NCBI GenBank assembly: GCA_965228165.1
Contig: CBDDHB010000003.1
Span: 1-64,000, forward strand
Direction: 5' to 3'
From: Oleispirillum sp965228165
GTDB lineage: Bacteria; Pseudomonadota; Alphaproteobacteria; Rhodospirillales; Rhodospirillaceae
DNA length: 64,000 nucleotides
Shown: piece after piece, positions 23,500 to 32,569 of the stretch
How the letters are laid out: each line of letters starts with the position of its first letter
Numbering within the stretch: position 1 is the stretch's first letter
Program-made: the position numbers and the translations under genes
Notes under the pieces: generated by a model
Told to the model about the DNA's origin: nothing
Databases searched by the model: none
What the model saw: only the letters and a program-made list of their open reading frames with translations

Positions 23500-26400
23500 G
23501 ACGGCGGCATACTCTCGGGTTCGGGTGAAAACGCCTTGACGATGGTCAGCAGGTCGTTGCGCTGAACGTCACTGGGGAATACGCCAAAGACCCCTTCCGC
23601 ATCAAGGGAGGTGAACGGCGCATCGACCAGCCGATCCAGCTCGATGCCGCCGTTGACGGCGATATGGTTCTGAAGCAGTTGCAGGAAACGCATCTGCGCC
23701 GCCGTGAGCGCGGGATACGCCCGCATGAAGGCGAGAAACCTGTCCTGCACCGCTGCGGGGTCGAGGCCGACGATGGAACGCAGCACCCGGTCCAGGTGCC
23801 CGGCGGTGTCGGGATAGAACTCGGCCAAGACGGAGAGATCGACATCCGGGTGACGGGTCAGCACCAGGGAAACCAGCGCATCCAGATCGGCCTGAGTCAC
23901 CGCCTGCCCGGCGCGGATTTTCCGCAAGGTCGGATCGGTAGCGAACAGGCCTTTCAACACCTCCTCGACCCGCAGGCGATAGGCGGCCAAGTCGATGGAG
24001 CGGATCGCCGAGGAGCGTTTTTCGGTGTGGATCAGGTCCACGGCCTCGGCGATGTCGTACATCACCGCCCTTGCCGGAGAGCCTCCGCCGCCACCCTGCC
24101 GGAGTTGCATGATGCCGCGCAGGTCCTGCCGCAGGTCTTCGATCCGCCGAGGCGTGACCTCGGCCCAGAACTCGGCGGACTTCACCCGCTTGATGCTCTC
24201 CGCCTTCGCCTTGACCTGGTTGAGGTTGAGCTGAAGCCCGTTGACCGCATTGACGATGCCGCCCTTCAGGTCGTCGAACTCCGCCGACTTGCGCAAGAGA
24301 GCGATCTGCGCCTGGGTGGTCAGCAGGTCGAAGGCATAGGCGTCGCCGTGGCCGTAGATGTTGACCCACTGCATCAACGGCGCGATGCGGGTGCGCAGCA
24401 GGTGGACGGTCGCCGGATCGAACGCCGCGATCACCCCATCCTGAAGCACGGTCTGGATGTCGCGCCAGTGCTCCCGCACCGAAATGCTGTCGTTCGGCAG
24501 CGCCACAACATCCGCATGGATCAACGCCACCGCCGCGTCGAACTCCGGCAGCGCCATTTGCGCCAGCGCGGTCTCCGCCAGCGCCAGCCGCGCCTCGAAC
24601 ACCCGTTGCCGTAACGGCTTGGAAACCGAGGGTTCGGCCTCGGGCTTGTTCTGCTCGAAGTACTCGAAATTCTGCCAGTGGTCGAAAATGCGGAAGACGG
24701 TTTTGTCCCTGCCGGGGCCGAACAGGTCGGGACACAGCCGGGTGCCGCGCCCGATCATCTGCCAGAACTTGACCTTGGACTTCACCGGCTTGGCGAAGAC
24801 CAAATTGACGATCTCCGGCACGTCGATGCCGGTATCCAGCATGTCCACCGAGATCGCGATGGTAAGAGCGGGGTTGGTGCCCTCGCCCTTGAAGTCGTCG
24901 ATCAGGCTTTCAGCGCGGGGGTTGTAGGTATCGATGACCTGACAGAACTTGCCGCCGTATTGCGGGTACATCTCGTTGAAGAGGGTTTCCAACAGCACCG
25001 CGTGTTCATGGCTGCGGGCAAAGATCACCGACTTGCCCGGCAACTGGCCGGAAGCTTCGCGGATGCAGTTCTCCATCAGGTTACGGATGATCTGGCGCTC
25101 GGTGTCCTTGTTGAACACCGCCTTGTCGATATCCTCCGCATCGTGGTCCACGCCCGCCGGGTCGATACCGTCTTCCTCCAGTTGCCGCCGCTGCTCCTCC
25201 GACAGTTCCGCATAGCGGATGCCTTCGCGCAGGAACTGGGTGGTGTGGGTAAAGACCTCGTAAGGCACCAACCATTTTTCCTCGACCGCCCGCTCCAGCG
25301 GGTAGAAGGCGGTGGGGTCTTGGTCCGGGCAACCGAACAAGCCGAAGGTGTTGCGCGAGATGAACTCGACCGGGGTCGCGGTGAGGCCGACCTGAAGGGC
25401 GTCGAAATAGCGGAACAGATCGCGATAGATGTTGTAGACGCTGCGGTGGCTTTCATCGGCGACGATCAGGTCGAAGAACCCGGCGTCGAAGCTCTGAAAG
25501 ATTTTCTCCATCGCCGGATAGGTGGCGACATAGATGCGCTTGTTGCGATCCTTCGCGGTGCCGGAAGACACCACCGTCAGCGGCTCCGACAGATGATTGG
25601 TGAAGGCGGTCTTGGCCTGCCGCACCAGTTCCTTGCGGTCGCACAGGAACAGCACCCGCTTCACCCAATTGGCGCGGATCAGAACCTCGACCAGGGAGAT
25701 CGCCACCCGCGTCTTCCCCGTGCCGGTGGCCTGAACGATCAGCGCCTTGCGCCGCTTCTTCTCGAACCCCTCGGTGACGCGCTTGATCGTCTCCAACTGG
25801 TACATCCGCCCAGCGATGGCCGGATCGGGAGCGACGGTGCTGAGCGGAACCTTCACCCCACGCTGAAACCGCACGAGAAGCTGGAGACTGTCCTTCGAGT
25901 AGAAGCCGAACAGCTGGCGCGGGCTGTATCCCTGCGCATCGTCCCAAAGCCAGATGTCATATCCGTTGGTGGTGAAGATCGCCGGGCGCAGACCGTGGAG
26001 CTTCTCCAACGCGTTGGCGTACAGCTCCGCCTGCTTGCGCCCCATCTCCGGGCTGGTCGCCGTACGCTTCGCCTCAATCACCGCCAGGGGCTTACCGTCA
26101 TCGTCCCACAGGACATAATCGGCGTATCCGATGCCGGTGGCGGTTGGCTGATCGGGAAGCTCGACCTCCTGCCCCACCTCCGCCGTGCTCCGACAGTTCG
26201 CGTCCACGTCCCAACCCACGTCCGCGAGAGCGGCATCAATCAACCGGCGGCGCGTCGTCGCCTCGTTGAACTTGAGCGCGTCGGCGACTTGCTGGCCGGA
26301 TTCGCTGGTGCCGGGTTCGACCTTCCGCGCCTCATAGACCTGCTTCAGCTGGTCGCGCTCCGCGACCAGCGCGGCAAGCTCTTCTTCCTTCTTTGCCAAC

Positions 26401-26846
26401 GCGATCTTGACGGCTTCCGCCTCACCCTCGGGCTTCTGGGGGACGGGCCTGAAGGGCGGAATATCGCCCGGTTTTCGCCCCAGGAACCGAACCAGGAACC
26501 ACGCGCCAAGCTGATAGGCTTCCTCCAGAATCCAAGCTGCTCGTTTGGTGTCCACGGTCTGGCCGTGCGCCGCCTTGTTGCCTTCCTTGCGCAGAGCGTG
26601 GAGCTTGTCCTGGATGATCGGGGGAATCGCCTGCTTGAAGGCGGGTGCGGAAAGCAACCCATCGAAGGTCTGTTCCTGGGGCTTTTCCAGGCGAAGCTCC
26701 CAATAGATCGCCTTGGCCACATGCTCGCCAAACAGTCGAAACTTGACCAGCGCACTGCCGGGATCGGGATGCACATAGCCTTCTGCGAAGCTCCCCAGTT
26801 CGGCGAGCGTCGGACGATCCTTCCGAAGGATTTCAAAATTCTGCAC
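23496..26846 (-). CDS. hsdR: type I restriction endonuclease subunit HsdR
   Basis: 1,116 residues, intact. It translocates and cuts unmodified DNA in complex with HsdM and HsdS. N-terminal DUF4145-like domain (about 10-130), coiled-coil region (about 140-200), nuclease core ADYVLWDDDGKPLAVIEAK (PD-(D/E)XK), helicase motor with Walker A QATGTGKTR and the DEAH-type box ADESHR, motif VGLTATP, motif VI-like QMIGRGTR, and an EcoEI-type C-terminal domain. GTG 26846 is used as the start; no ATG with a better site is near. It is the first gene of a five-gene minus-strand unit (hsdR-hsdM-hsdS-membrane protein-DUF5655), all joined by overlaps. Confidence 0.93.
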   Translation of the reverse strand: MQNFEILRKDRPTLAELGSFAEGYVHPDPGSALVKFRLFGEHVAKAIYWELRLEKPQEQTFDGLLSAPAFKQAIPPIIQDKLHALRKEGNKAAHGQTVDTKRAAWILEEAYQLGAWFLVRFLGRKPGDIPPFRPVPQKPEGEAEAVKIALAKKEEELAALVAERDQLKQVYEARKVEPGTSESGQQVADALKFNEATTRRRLIDAALADVGWDVDANCRSTAEVGQEVELPDQPTATGIGYADYVLWDDDGKPLAVIEAKRTATSPEMGRKQAELYANALEKLHGLRPAIFTTNGYDIWLWDDAQGYSPRQLFGFYSKDSLQLLVRFQRGVKVPLSTVAPDPAIAGRMYQLETIKRVTEGFEKKRRKALIVQATGTGKTRVAISLVEVLIRANWVKRVLFLCDRKELVRQAKTAFTNHLSEPLTVVSSGTAKDRNKRIYVATYPAMEKIFQSFDAGFFDLIVADESHRSVYNIYRDLFRYFDALQVGLTATPVEFISRNTFGLFGCPDQDPTAFYPLERAVEEKWLVPYEVFTHTTQFLREGIRYAELSEEQRRQLEEDGIDPAGVDHDAEDIDKAVFNKDTERQIIRNLMENCIREASGQLPGKSVIFARSHEHAVLLETLFNEMYPQYGGKFCQVIDTYNPRAESLIDDFKGEGTNPALTIAISVDMLDTGIDVPEIVNLVFAKPVKSKVKFWQMIGRGTRLCPDLFGPGRDKTVFRIFDHWQNFEYFEQNKPEAEPSVSKPLRQRVFEARLALAETALAQMALPEFDAAVALIHADVVALPNDSISVREHWRDIQTVLQDGVIAAFDPATVHLLRTRIAPLMQWVNIYGHGDAYAFDLLTTQAQIALLRKSAEFDDLKGGIVNAVNGLQLNLNQVKAKAESIKRVKSAEFWAEVTPRRIEDLRQDLRGIMQLRQGGGGGSPARAVMYDIAEAVDLIHTEKRSSAIRSIDLAAYRLRVEEVLKGLFATDPTLRKIRAGQAVTQADLDALVSLVLTRHPDVDLSVLAEFYPDTAGHLDRVLRSIVGLDPAAVQDRFLAFMRAYPALTAAQMRFLQLLQNHIAVNGGIELDRLVDAPFTSLDAEGVFGVFPSDVQRNDLLTIVKAFSPEPESMPPS

Positions 26847-27102
26847 CGCACGGGCCCCCTGCCAGCAAGCGCCAGCACCACGTGCATCTGTTCAACCACA
26901 CCCGAAAACATCAAACAACCCCAATCGAGTCCAAAAGCGCCAGACATCTGTCGATTGTGTTCCAGGGATTGATTACAGCTTGGTCGCCGCTTGATCCCCG
27001 GCGAAGTTGGCGGTTGGGTTAAGGAAGACGATCCCCGGGCACCGGGGGACGACCGGGATATTGGGAAAGCCGATCTCCTTATGATCGGAGCGGGATCGTC
27101 GT

Positions 27103-28383
27103 TCACCTGCGGCGCGACCGTTCCGGTGGCAACGCCACCGACACCGCATTGCGCATGCCCGGCACAAACTGCGCCGGGATTTCCTGGTCCCGTTGCGTAA
27201 CCTCCCACCGGTCCAATGCCTCCGGCAGGCGGCGGAAACCACTCTGCACCTCGTCAAGGATTTCACCCGCCCGCTCCCTGGAGAGTTTAAAGCTCTCGTA
27301 TGCCGCCGCTGCGGTAGCGAGATCGGGAAGGGGATCAATGCCGGGCGCTGGCCGCAGAACCAAGCGCCGACCAGGGCATGGCACGATGTCGAAGGCGGGA
27401 GACAAACGCCATTCGCCACTTTCTCGGATGAACGCATGGTTGCGCAGATGATCGTCGGTATTGTGGATCGCGGCGTTAAACAGCAGCCGCCGGTAAAGCT
27501 CCGGCTCACAGGGACGGACCCCGACCGACCGCGCCTTGGCCGCGATCTCGGCATAGCTGATGTCGGTCGCATACGCAGTCGGCTCCGCACCAACCAGCGT
27601 AGCCGCGCTCATATAGCCCAAACGCCGTTCCCCCGGCGCACGATCGAACCGCTTGACCAGCAGCACGGCCCGCCCCGACACATCGACAACGTCGTGCTCG
27701 GGCACCACGATGCCGCAAGTTCGGGCGAGCGTCAGACTCGCCGCCTCGACCCGTGCATTATCGAAGCCATCACCCTGCGCCCGGAACTTGGCGATCCAGT
27801 CGCCATCACCTCGACGAATGCGCGTCTTCGGCCGAGCGCCGCCAATATCGGCGCTACTGCGGAACAGCAGTTGGAGGTGCTGTCGTGAAGGCTGCCCCTC
27901 GTCCACGGCCTCGGCGGCTGACTGTAATGCGGCGAGGTCATCGGCTCCGTCGGGAAGATCGAGCAACGGCTCTTCCGGACGCCATTGCTCCGGCCCAGCC
28001 TCCGGTGATGGACCGAAACGAAGATCGCCGATGCGATCATCACCTGCGGCGGCGATGAACTCCCCAAGGCCGAATACCTGATTGGGGAAAGCCATGGTCA
28101 ACACTTGACGTCCCCACCCGTCCGGTGCTGCATCATAGAAGGGCAACGGCACCTCATAGGGAATGGAATACGCCGCCTTGTTCCGCAGCGGAAGATGAAC
28201 CGGAGCAACCGGCCACTTGCTCCTCCTCGCCAGCCAACTCGCGGCATATCGGAACACTGACTGGCGGCGGCGGCCTCCACCTTCGAACGTCAGCGCGCCG
28301 ATCGGAACCGGCTGGCCATCGACCGTCGCGAAAGCGATCAGGCGGTCGATGCGCCCCTCAGAAGTCTTCCACCCCATCTCCAC
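27103..28383 (-). CDS. hipA: HipA-type serine/threonine kinase toxin
   Basis: 426 residues from GTG 28383 (ATG 28377 alternative). HipA kinases phosphorylate cytoplasmic targets such as glutamyl-tRNA synthetase and cause growth arrest. Seen: N-terminal couple-HipA domain (IGALTFEGGGRRRQ, YEVPLPFYDAAPDGWGRQVL), the loop ADIGGARPKTRI that carries the regulatory phosphate-binding loop, catalytic NAAIHNTDDHLRNHAF with the N-x-D-D-H-x-x-N pattern, and the metal-binding SPAFDI. No damage is seen. It overlaps hipB by 26 bases, as usual for hipBA. Confidence 0.92.
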   Translation of the reverse strand: MEMGWKTSEGRIDRLIAFATVDGQPVPIGALTFEGGGRRRQSVFRYAASWLARRSKWPVAPVHLPLRNKAAYSIPYEVPLPFYDAAPDGWGRQVLTMAFPNQVFGLGEFIAAAGDDRIGDLRFGPSPEAGPEQWRPEEPLLDLPDGADDLAALQSAAEAVDEGQPSRQHLQLLFRSSADIGGARPKTRIRRGDGDWIAKFRAQGDGFDNARVEAASLTLARTCGIVVPEHDVVDVSGRAVLLVKRFDRAPGERRLGYMSAATLVGAEPTAYATDISYAEIAAKARSVGVRPCEPELYRRLLFNAAIHNTDDHLRNHAFIRESGEWRLSPAFDIVPCPGRRLVLRPAPGIDPLPDLATAAAAYESFKLSRERAGEILDEVQSGFRRLPEALDRWEVTQRDQEIPAQFVPGMRNAVSVALPPERSRRR

Positions 28384-28681
28384 GTCTCCCGGCCCGCTGT
28401 CGCCCGTTCACTTCCTCGAAGTCATCTCCGATAGGATCGTTCTCCAGCAAGCCCGGCAAGCGCTCCGGATAGCCAAAAACCGACAAAACCCTCATCACCA
28501 CGGCCAAGCCGGCCGTCTCCGCACCGGCCTCAAGCGCCACGATCACCTTCCTGGTAACGCCCACCCGCTCGGCGAGATCGGCCTGAGACAGATTCCGTCG
28601 CAACCGCGCCCGTCGAACACGTTGGCCGAGCAGACGGAGCGAATCTGTCTCGTCCTTGGAAAGGAAGACGGCGCGACGCAT
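28358..28681 (-). CDS. hipB: HipB-type XRE antitoxin
   Basis: 107 residues. A helix-turn-helix occupies about 17-72 (LLGQRVRRARLRRNLSQADL, AERVGVTRKVIVALEAG); the C-terminal tail GDDFEEVNGRQRAG would contact HipA. ATG 28681 is chosen over an upstream ATG because the domain starts at once and the operator sits just before it. It probably represses its own operon through the inverted repeat at 28689-28729. Confidence 0.88.
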   Translation of the reverse strand: MRRAVFLSKDETDSLRLLGQRVRRARLRRNLSQADLAERVGVTRKVIVALEAGAETAGLAVVMRVLSVFGYPERLPGLLENDPIGDDFEEVNGRQRAGRRGDGVEDF

Positions 28682-28688
28682 TAGTGAT

Positions 28689-28729
28689 CCATATAACGGC
28701 CAAAACACTCATCAAAGTGCCTTATATGG
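28689..28729 (-). promoter_or_regulatory. inverted-repeat operator of hipBA
   Basis: CCATATAA (28689-28696) and TTATATGG (28722-28729), extended by GGC/GCC with a one-base gap, lie 8 bases upstream of the hipB start. Two HipB dimers bound to a repeat of this kind would cover the promoter. Confidence 0.6.
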
Positions 28730-28738
28730 GCTAGATCG

Positions 28739-29098
28739 TCAAGACCCCGCCATCAAGGAGGACCGGCGACCCCTCTTTTCCAGGGCACGGCGAGACGCTC
28801 GCCAAATCCGCCGCCGCAACCCCGGGTCGCGCACGTCGATCACGCTGGCGAACGGCGAACTCGACCGCAGGCGCGTCATCCGTTCGTCCCGCCGAATAAT
28901 GACCTGCCGCAGGGTAGCGACATCCAGCCGCAACAACCGATCCCATTCATCGTAGCAATCCAAATCCGCCCGGTCGCGCTGCCGCGCAAGCGTGCGCCGC
29001 GCCACATCGAGCAACGACGGATCCTGTCCAATTCGCCGTGCGATGAGGCGATGGAAAAACAGCTTTACCCGGTTGTTGACGTCCTCGGCGTTCGGCAT
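28739..29098 (-). CDS. hypothetical protein (119 aa)
   Basis: Very rich in Arg and Asp, predicted helical (VKLFFHRLIARRIGQDPSLL, DEWDRLLRLDVATLRQVI). Not recognised. It lies 10 bases upstream of the hipBA operator and immediately follows another small gene on the same strand (3-base gap), so the two probably form a small operon. Its Arg-rich composition may point to nucleic-acid binding; this is weak inference. Confidence 0.55.
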   Translation of the reverse strand: MPNAEDVNNRVKLFFHRLIARRIGQDPSLLDVARRTLARQRDRADLDCYDEWDRLLRLDVATLRQVIIRRDERMTRLRSSSPFASVIDVRDPGLRRRIWRASRRALEKRGRRSSLMAGS

Positions 29099-29101
29099 GC
29101 C

Positions 29102-29317
29102 CTACCCCTCCGGCATAGCATCCACGGCTTCTTTGACCACGCGGAGAATATCATCGCAGAAGTCATCGAGGGTCCCATAGCGCCACTCTCCCGAGATTGG
29201 CGGCTCCGGCTCCGGCACCGCCATGATGACCGTCGGATTGGTTCGAAGCGGATTGGGTTCCGGCCTTGAGCAGACGAGGCGCAGATACGGATGCGCGGAA
29301 GGATCGAATTTTTTCAT
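29102..29317 (-). CDS. hypothetical protein (71 aa)
   Basis: MKKFDPSAHPYLRLVCSRPE... ends LRVVKEAVDAMPEG, acidic C-terminal helix, Pro-rich middle. No known family. First gene of a two-gene minus-strand unit, divergent from 29404; an imperfect palindrome lies between. Confidence 0.5.
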   Translation of the reverse strand: MKKFDPSAHPYLRLVCSRPEPNPLRTNPTVIMAVPEPEPPISGEWRYGTLDDFCDDILRVVKEAVDAMPEG

Positions 29318-29351
29318 GGTCAGGAACCTCGGTTTTGGCTATCCAATGATG

Positions 29352-29366
29352 GGATAAATATTATCC
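29352..29366. promoter_or_regulatory. palindrome in divergent promoter region
   Basis: GGATAA-ATA-TTATCC between the divergent genes starting at 29317 (minus) and 29404 (plus); AT-rich and at the right distance to be an operator or to contain a -10 element. Confidence 0.35.
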
Positions 29367-29403
29367 TATTTCAAGCGCGCCTCACCGTCCCAAGGAGACC
29401 TGC

Positions 29404-29700
29404 GTGAAACCCGTTTCCGCCAAACGCAAAGCCGAGATCGATGCCTTCTCCGTTGCCGTCCGCGCCGCCGGAGAACGCCTTGGCCCTCAGGCAAGGGATG
29501 CCGAGCGCATCCGCCTTCTCGCGCGGGAACTTCAGACCGGCACTCCCGCCGTCAAGAAGTGGTGGTATGGGCAGAACGCGCCTCGCGGCGCGGCGGCCAC
29601 GGCGATTCTGCGCGAACTGGAGTTCATCGGCGTGGGCGTCATCGACGCCAACGAGATCTACGACCAATACCTCGCCAATCTCGGCAAGCCGAAAAACTGA
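29404..29700 (+). CDS. hypothetical protein, possible helix-turn-helix regulator (98 aa)
   Basis: GTG start with AAGGAG seven bases upstream. The protein is mainly helical; LRELEFIGVGVIDANEIYDQY closes it, and LLARELQTGTPAVKKWWYGQ looks like the second and third helices of a Cro/CI-type DNA-binding fold. No sure family assignment. Followed after 34 bases by another small plus-strand gene. Confidence 0.55.
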   Translation: MKPVSAKRKAEIDAFSVAVRAAGERLGPQARDAERIRLLARELQTGTPAVKKWWYGQNAPRGAAATAILRELEFIGVGVIDANEIYDQYLANLGKPKN

Positions 29701-29734
29701 GACCGGTAGGTCTCGCGCGTAAGGAATGAAGGAC

Positions 29735-29911
29735 ATGCCCGAGCACATAACCAAGCCACCCAAACGGCAAAGCGAACGACAGGTGATCTCCATCGAGGAA
29801 TTGCCGGAGGAGTTCATCGCCGCGTTGAAGGAACCCTATGACAACGCCGAACAGGCCGCGCTCGATTACCTGATGGACGAGCGAGGTCCAGAGCCTCGGG
29901 AACCGGCGTAA
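29735..29911 (+). CDS. hypothetical small acidic protein (58 aa)
   Basis: MPEHITKPPKRQSERQ..., then IEELPEEFIAALKEPYDNAE; basic head and acidic tail, the look of a small antitoxin or regulator. ATG 29735 has TAAGGA about ten bases upstream; ATG 29726 is only one base from that site and less likely. Function unknown. Confidence 0.45.
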   Translation: MPEHITKPPKRQSERQVISIEELPEEFIAALKEPYDNAEQAALDYLMDERGPEPREPA

Positions 29912-30081
29912 ACCATTCGCTAAACCGGTCCCGACCGTTCGGAAGCTTGGCGCGCCCCGAGCAGGGGCCCGTGGGCGAGCGGCCGTCCGCCCCGGAGGCG
30001 GCGCGGTGGCGCGCAGCGCCACGCCCAGGGGACCGAGGGGCGCCATCCACGGAAAAAAGCGCGAACCGTTTGCGTAACAAA

Positions 30082-30156
30082 CCTTGCTCAGCAAGGGGAG
30101 GCTTCGCCTCCGCTCCCGGGCCTTGTCGGCCCTGCGGTGGGGCTCCTTGCCCCACC
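30082..30156. repeat. array of four consecutive perfect stem-loops
   Basis: CCTTGCTCAGCAAGG (30082-30096), GGAGGCTTCGCCTCC (30097-30111), GGGCCTTGTCGGCCC (30118-30132) and GGTGGGGC-TCCTT-GCCCCACC (30136-30156) follow one another with almost no gaps, just past the 3' end of the integrase gene. No coding function. It may act as a strong transcription barrier or as a structured site of the mobile element. Confidence 0.7.
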
Positions 30157-30163
30157 ACCCCGG

Positions 30164-31245
30164 TCAGGGACGAGGGCGGCTTCGGCGCAAGGGCGGCTTC
30201 TTCTCCGCCGCTCCGGGATACATCTTCTTTTCTCGCCACCCCTTCGGCGAGGGCGTCGCGGAGATTGCCAGAAACCGCGCCCCGCCCCCGCGCGACTGCT
30301 GCGCCCGACCGTAAAGCCGCTGGGTCTCCGGCACCGAGTGACCGAGCGCGGCGGCGATCGTATCCCAGTCGTCCGGGAACTGCGTTTTCACATCCGCCGC
30401 GAAGGCATGGCGATAGCTGTAGGGCGACACCGTATCCTTCTTCCTCGGCCATAGCCGACGCCCCAGGCGCGTCACCTCGTCCGCCAGCCGCCTCGGGCTG
30501 ACGATCCGAACGGCCATCAACCCATCCCGCTCCATGCACGTCCCCCACAGCCACATCGCGGTCGGAGTGTCGTTGGCAATGGTTATGACGCGGGTTTCCC
30601 GCCCATGACGGCTATCGATACCGCGCTTCGTGCCGTGGATCGCTACGCGCAGGGAACCGTCGTATTCGGCAGAGACGTCAACGCCCCCCTTCCAACTCGC
30701 TCGGTCGGGCTCCGGCCAACTGCAATACCGCGATCGCCGCCCGATACTTTGAGCCCGACGGAATGATCTCCCACATCCGTTGCCGCCAGTCGGCGGGAAG
30801 ATGCGCCAGCCCCTGGCGCTTCGAACGCCGGGGCTTGGGATCTTCGATCGGGCAAACCGTTCCGGCCTTCAGGGCATCGCCGGCTGTCTTCTGAGGAGGG
30901 TACCGTTCGAGGATAGAGAGGGCGAACTCAAGGCTGCTAACAAGCTGCCCGACCTTACCCCAATCTCCGGCCTTCTGAGCCTTGTCTTGCTCTGCAAGTC
31001 CCCACCCTAAAAGGCTTTGGCAACAGAACGTCGCCGCCGCGCGTCGGCGGTAGAACGTGCGCTTGCTCTGCGTTCCTTCCTCTGGATGGAACTGACCGTT
31101 CCCCCTCTCCAGCAGCAATTTGAAGTCGTTACCGTACTGCTGCTTCGTGGCCTCGCTGACCCCCCCTTTCCGGCAAATCGCGGAGAACCGCACGCGCCCG
31201 TCTTACGATATCGAACACATGCTCGCGATCTATCCCATCAGACAT
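30164..31245 (-). pseudogene. tyrosine recombinase/integrase, two frameshifts
   Basis: About 360 residues when joined. N-terminal SAM-like part (SEATKQQYGNDFKLLLERGN), a core-domain start LAGARPSELE with the catalytic arginine, then YSYRHAFAADVK (H-x-x-R-like box) and ALGHSVPETQRLYGRA with the nucleophile tyrosine. The frame is broken in two C runs on the plus strand, 31160-31166 and 30684-30689, each consistent with one extra base. ATG 31245 (MSDGIDREHVFDIV) has GAGG eight bases before it. It would catalyse integration at a tRNA gene; the tRNA-Val fragment at 33828 is a candidate attachment site. Confidence 0.8.
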
Positions 31246-31530
31246 GTCGACGCCCTCAATGCCCAGCATCCTCCGCCGTGAAGGTGAAACTCCAGGGCGG
31301 CGCGCCTCGGTCATGACCGAGGCTGCTGGCCCCTACGTTCCCCCTTCCCGGCGTGGCATCTCAGGCTACGCCTGCCGTCCATCCTTCGCAAGATAACTTG
31401 CTCAAGATAGACGTACGATGCCGACATTCTCCCGGTCTTCATGAGAGACCAGGGAGAATGTACAAACGATATCGTTCTTGCCGTGCATTTTCGTGTTACG
31501 GACTGCCGCCGACCACCCCGCCGTATCCGG

Positions 31531-31800
31531 TCAAAGCCCCCTGGCGACACGGGACTGAAATTCGAATTCCCGCAGCACCGAACCATCATCCACGGCCTGC
31601 TGAAGCTTCCGCTCCCATTTGCGCACCAGAAACAATCCCACGATACCCCCGATGACAATCGGAATGCCGATCACGAAAAACGACATCGGCAGCCCGAAGA
31701 TGATCACCGACACGCACAACCACCGGAACATCCTGAGCTGGCGGGCTCCATCTTTCCGCACCCGGTCGAGCAGCTCCGCCTTGTCCTGTTCATCCAACAT
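31531..31800 (-). CDS. small two-TM membrane protein (89 aa)
   Basis: MLDEQDKAELLDRVRKDGARQ... then two adjacent hydrophobic segments (MFRWLCVSVIIFGLPMSFFV and IGIPIVIGGIVGLFLV) and a charged helix RKWERKLQQAVDDGSVL. ATG 31800 has GGAAGG upstream. Function unknown. It diverges from the XRE gene at 31935, with direct repeats between. The 285 bp on its other side, up to the integrase start, show no convincing gene. Confidence 0.6.
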   Translation of the reverse strand: MLDEQDKAELLDRVRKDGARQLRMFRWLCVSVIIFGLPMSFFVIGIPIVIGGIVGLFLVRKWERKLQQAVDDGSVLREFEFQSRVARGL

Positions 31801-31864
31801 CGTCAATCCCTTCCGATATGACCGCCCCTCCTCCGAGAGGCCACACCCGAAGAGCATACGACGA

Positions 31865-31891
31865 ATATCGGATTTTTCGATATCGGATTTT
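31865..31891. promoter_or_regulatory. paired direct repeats, possible operator
   Basis: ATATCGGATTTT at 31865-31876 and again at 31880-31891 (15-bp period) in the divergent region between a membrane protein gene and an XRE regulator gene; likely binding sites for that regulator. Confidence 0.45.
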
Positions 31892-31934
31892 CAGGTTTAG
31901 TTAAGTCGCTGGCCCGCCAACAGGGGACAGCGCC

Positions 31935-32168
31935 ATGTGGATCCCTCCGGAACAGCACAAAGTCGTCGGAAGCGTCCTCGCCGCCGCGCGCAAGCGCCAT
32001 GGCCTGACGCAGGTCGATATGGCGCAACGCCTCGGCAAGCCCCAATCCTTCGTCTCCGCCTACGAGCAAGGCCAGCGACGCGTGGACGTTCTCGAACTCA
32101 TCGAAATCGCCAAGGCGATAGGCGAAGACGTCGCCGATCTGTTCGCGGCGATATGCGCGAAAACATGA
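31935..32168 (+). CDS. XRE-family transcriptional regulator
   Basis: 77 residues, nearly all helix-turn-helix (VLAAARKRHGLTQVDMAQRL, GKPQSFVSAYEQGQRRVDVL). It is a single-domain Cro/CI-like repressor of the type carried by mobile elements. The operator candidate lies just upstream. Confidence 0.8.
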   Translation: MWIPPEQHKVVGSVLAAARKRHGLTQVDMAQRLGKPQSFVSAYEQGQRRVDVLELIEIAKAIGEDVADLFAAICAKT

Positions 32169-32273
32169 AACAAACAACGAAAAAATCCGTCTAGACGGAA
32201 AATATTCCTGAAAGAAATTTCATGATTGGCGGCGACATTCGAATCAGAAGTCCAATGCTGATGATTTCGGGAT

Positions 32274-32522
32274 ATGTCGCCTTTTCTTACCATCCAGGAT
32301 CTTGCCGAACGCTGGCGCTGTTCTCCCAGCCGCATCTACCACATGCGGCCGGAACAGCTTCCGCCGGTATTCCGTCTGCCTGGACAGCGACAGATGCTTT
32401 TCCCCTTGCGCCACGTCGAGGAATTCGAGGCGCGGCACATCGTCCGCCCCGCTCCCGCCGAGCCGGAGACGATGCCTCTATCGCGCAAGCCCGGCAGGCC
32501 GAGGAAACCACCGATCCGATAA
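32274..32522 (+). CDS. AlpA/MerR-like small DNA-binding protein
   Basis: 82 residues: MSPFLTIQDLAERWRCSPSR gives a winged-helix start typical of excisionase-like proteins, and the tail ends in the AT-hook-like KPGRPRKPPIR. It may serve as recombination directionality factor or regulator of the island. Confidence 0.6.
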   Translation: MSPFLTIQDLAERWRCSPSRIYHMRPEQLPPVFRLPGQRQMLFPLRHVEEFEARHIVRPAPAEPETMPLSRKPGRPRKPPIR

Positions 32523-32569
32523 ATTCGCTCTCCACATGGGATTTGCGTTAATGTGCTGAATATCCTATA

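Noticed and set aside
30082..30156. CRISPR array
   Set aside because: The hairpins differ in sequence and there are no spacers or repeats of constant length; no cas genes in the window.
31311..31530. ORFs on both strands between integrase and membrane protein
   Set aside because: Short, mutually overlapping, no ribosome-binding site or domain.
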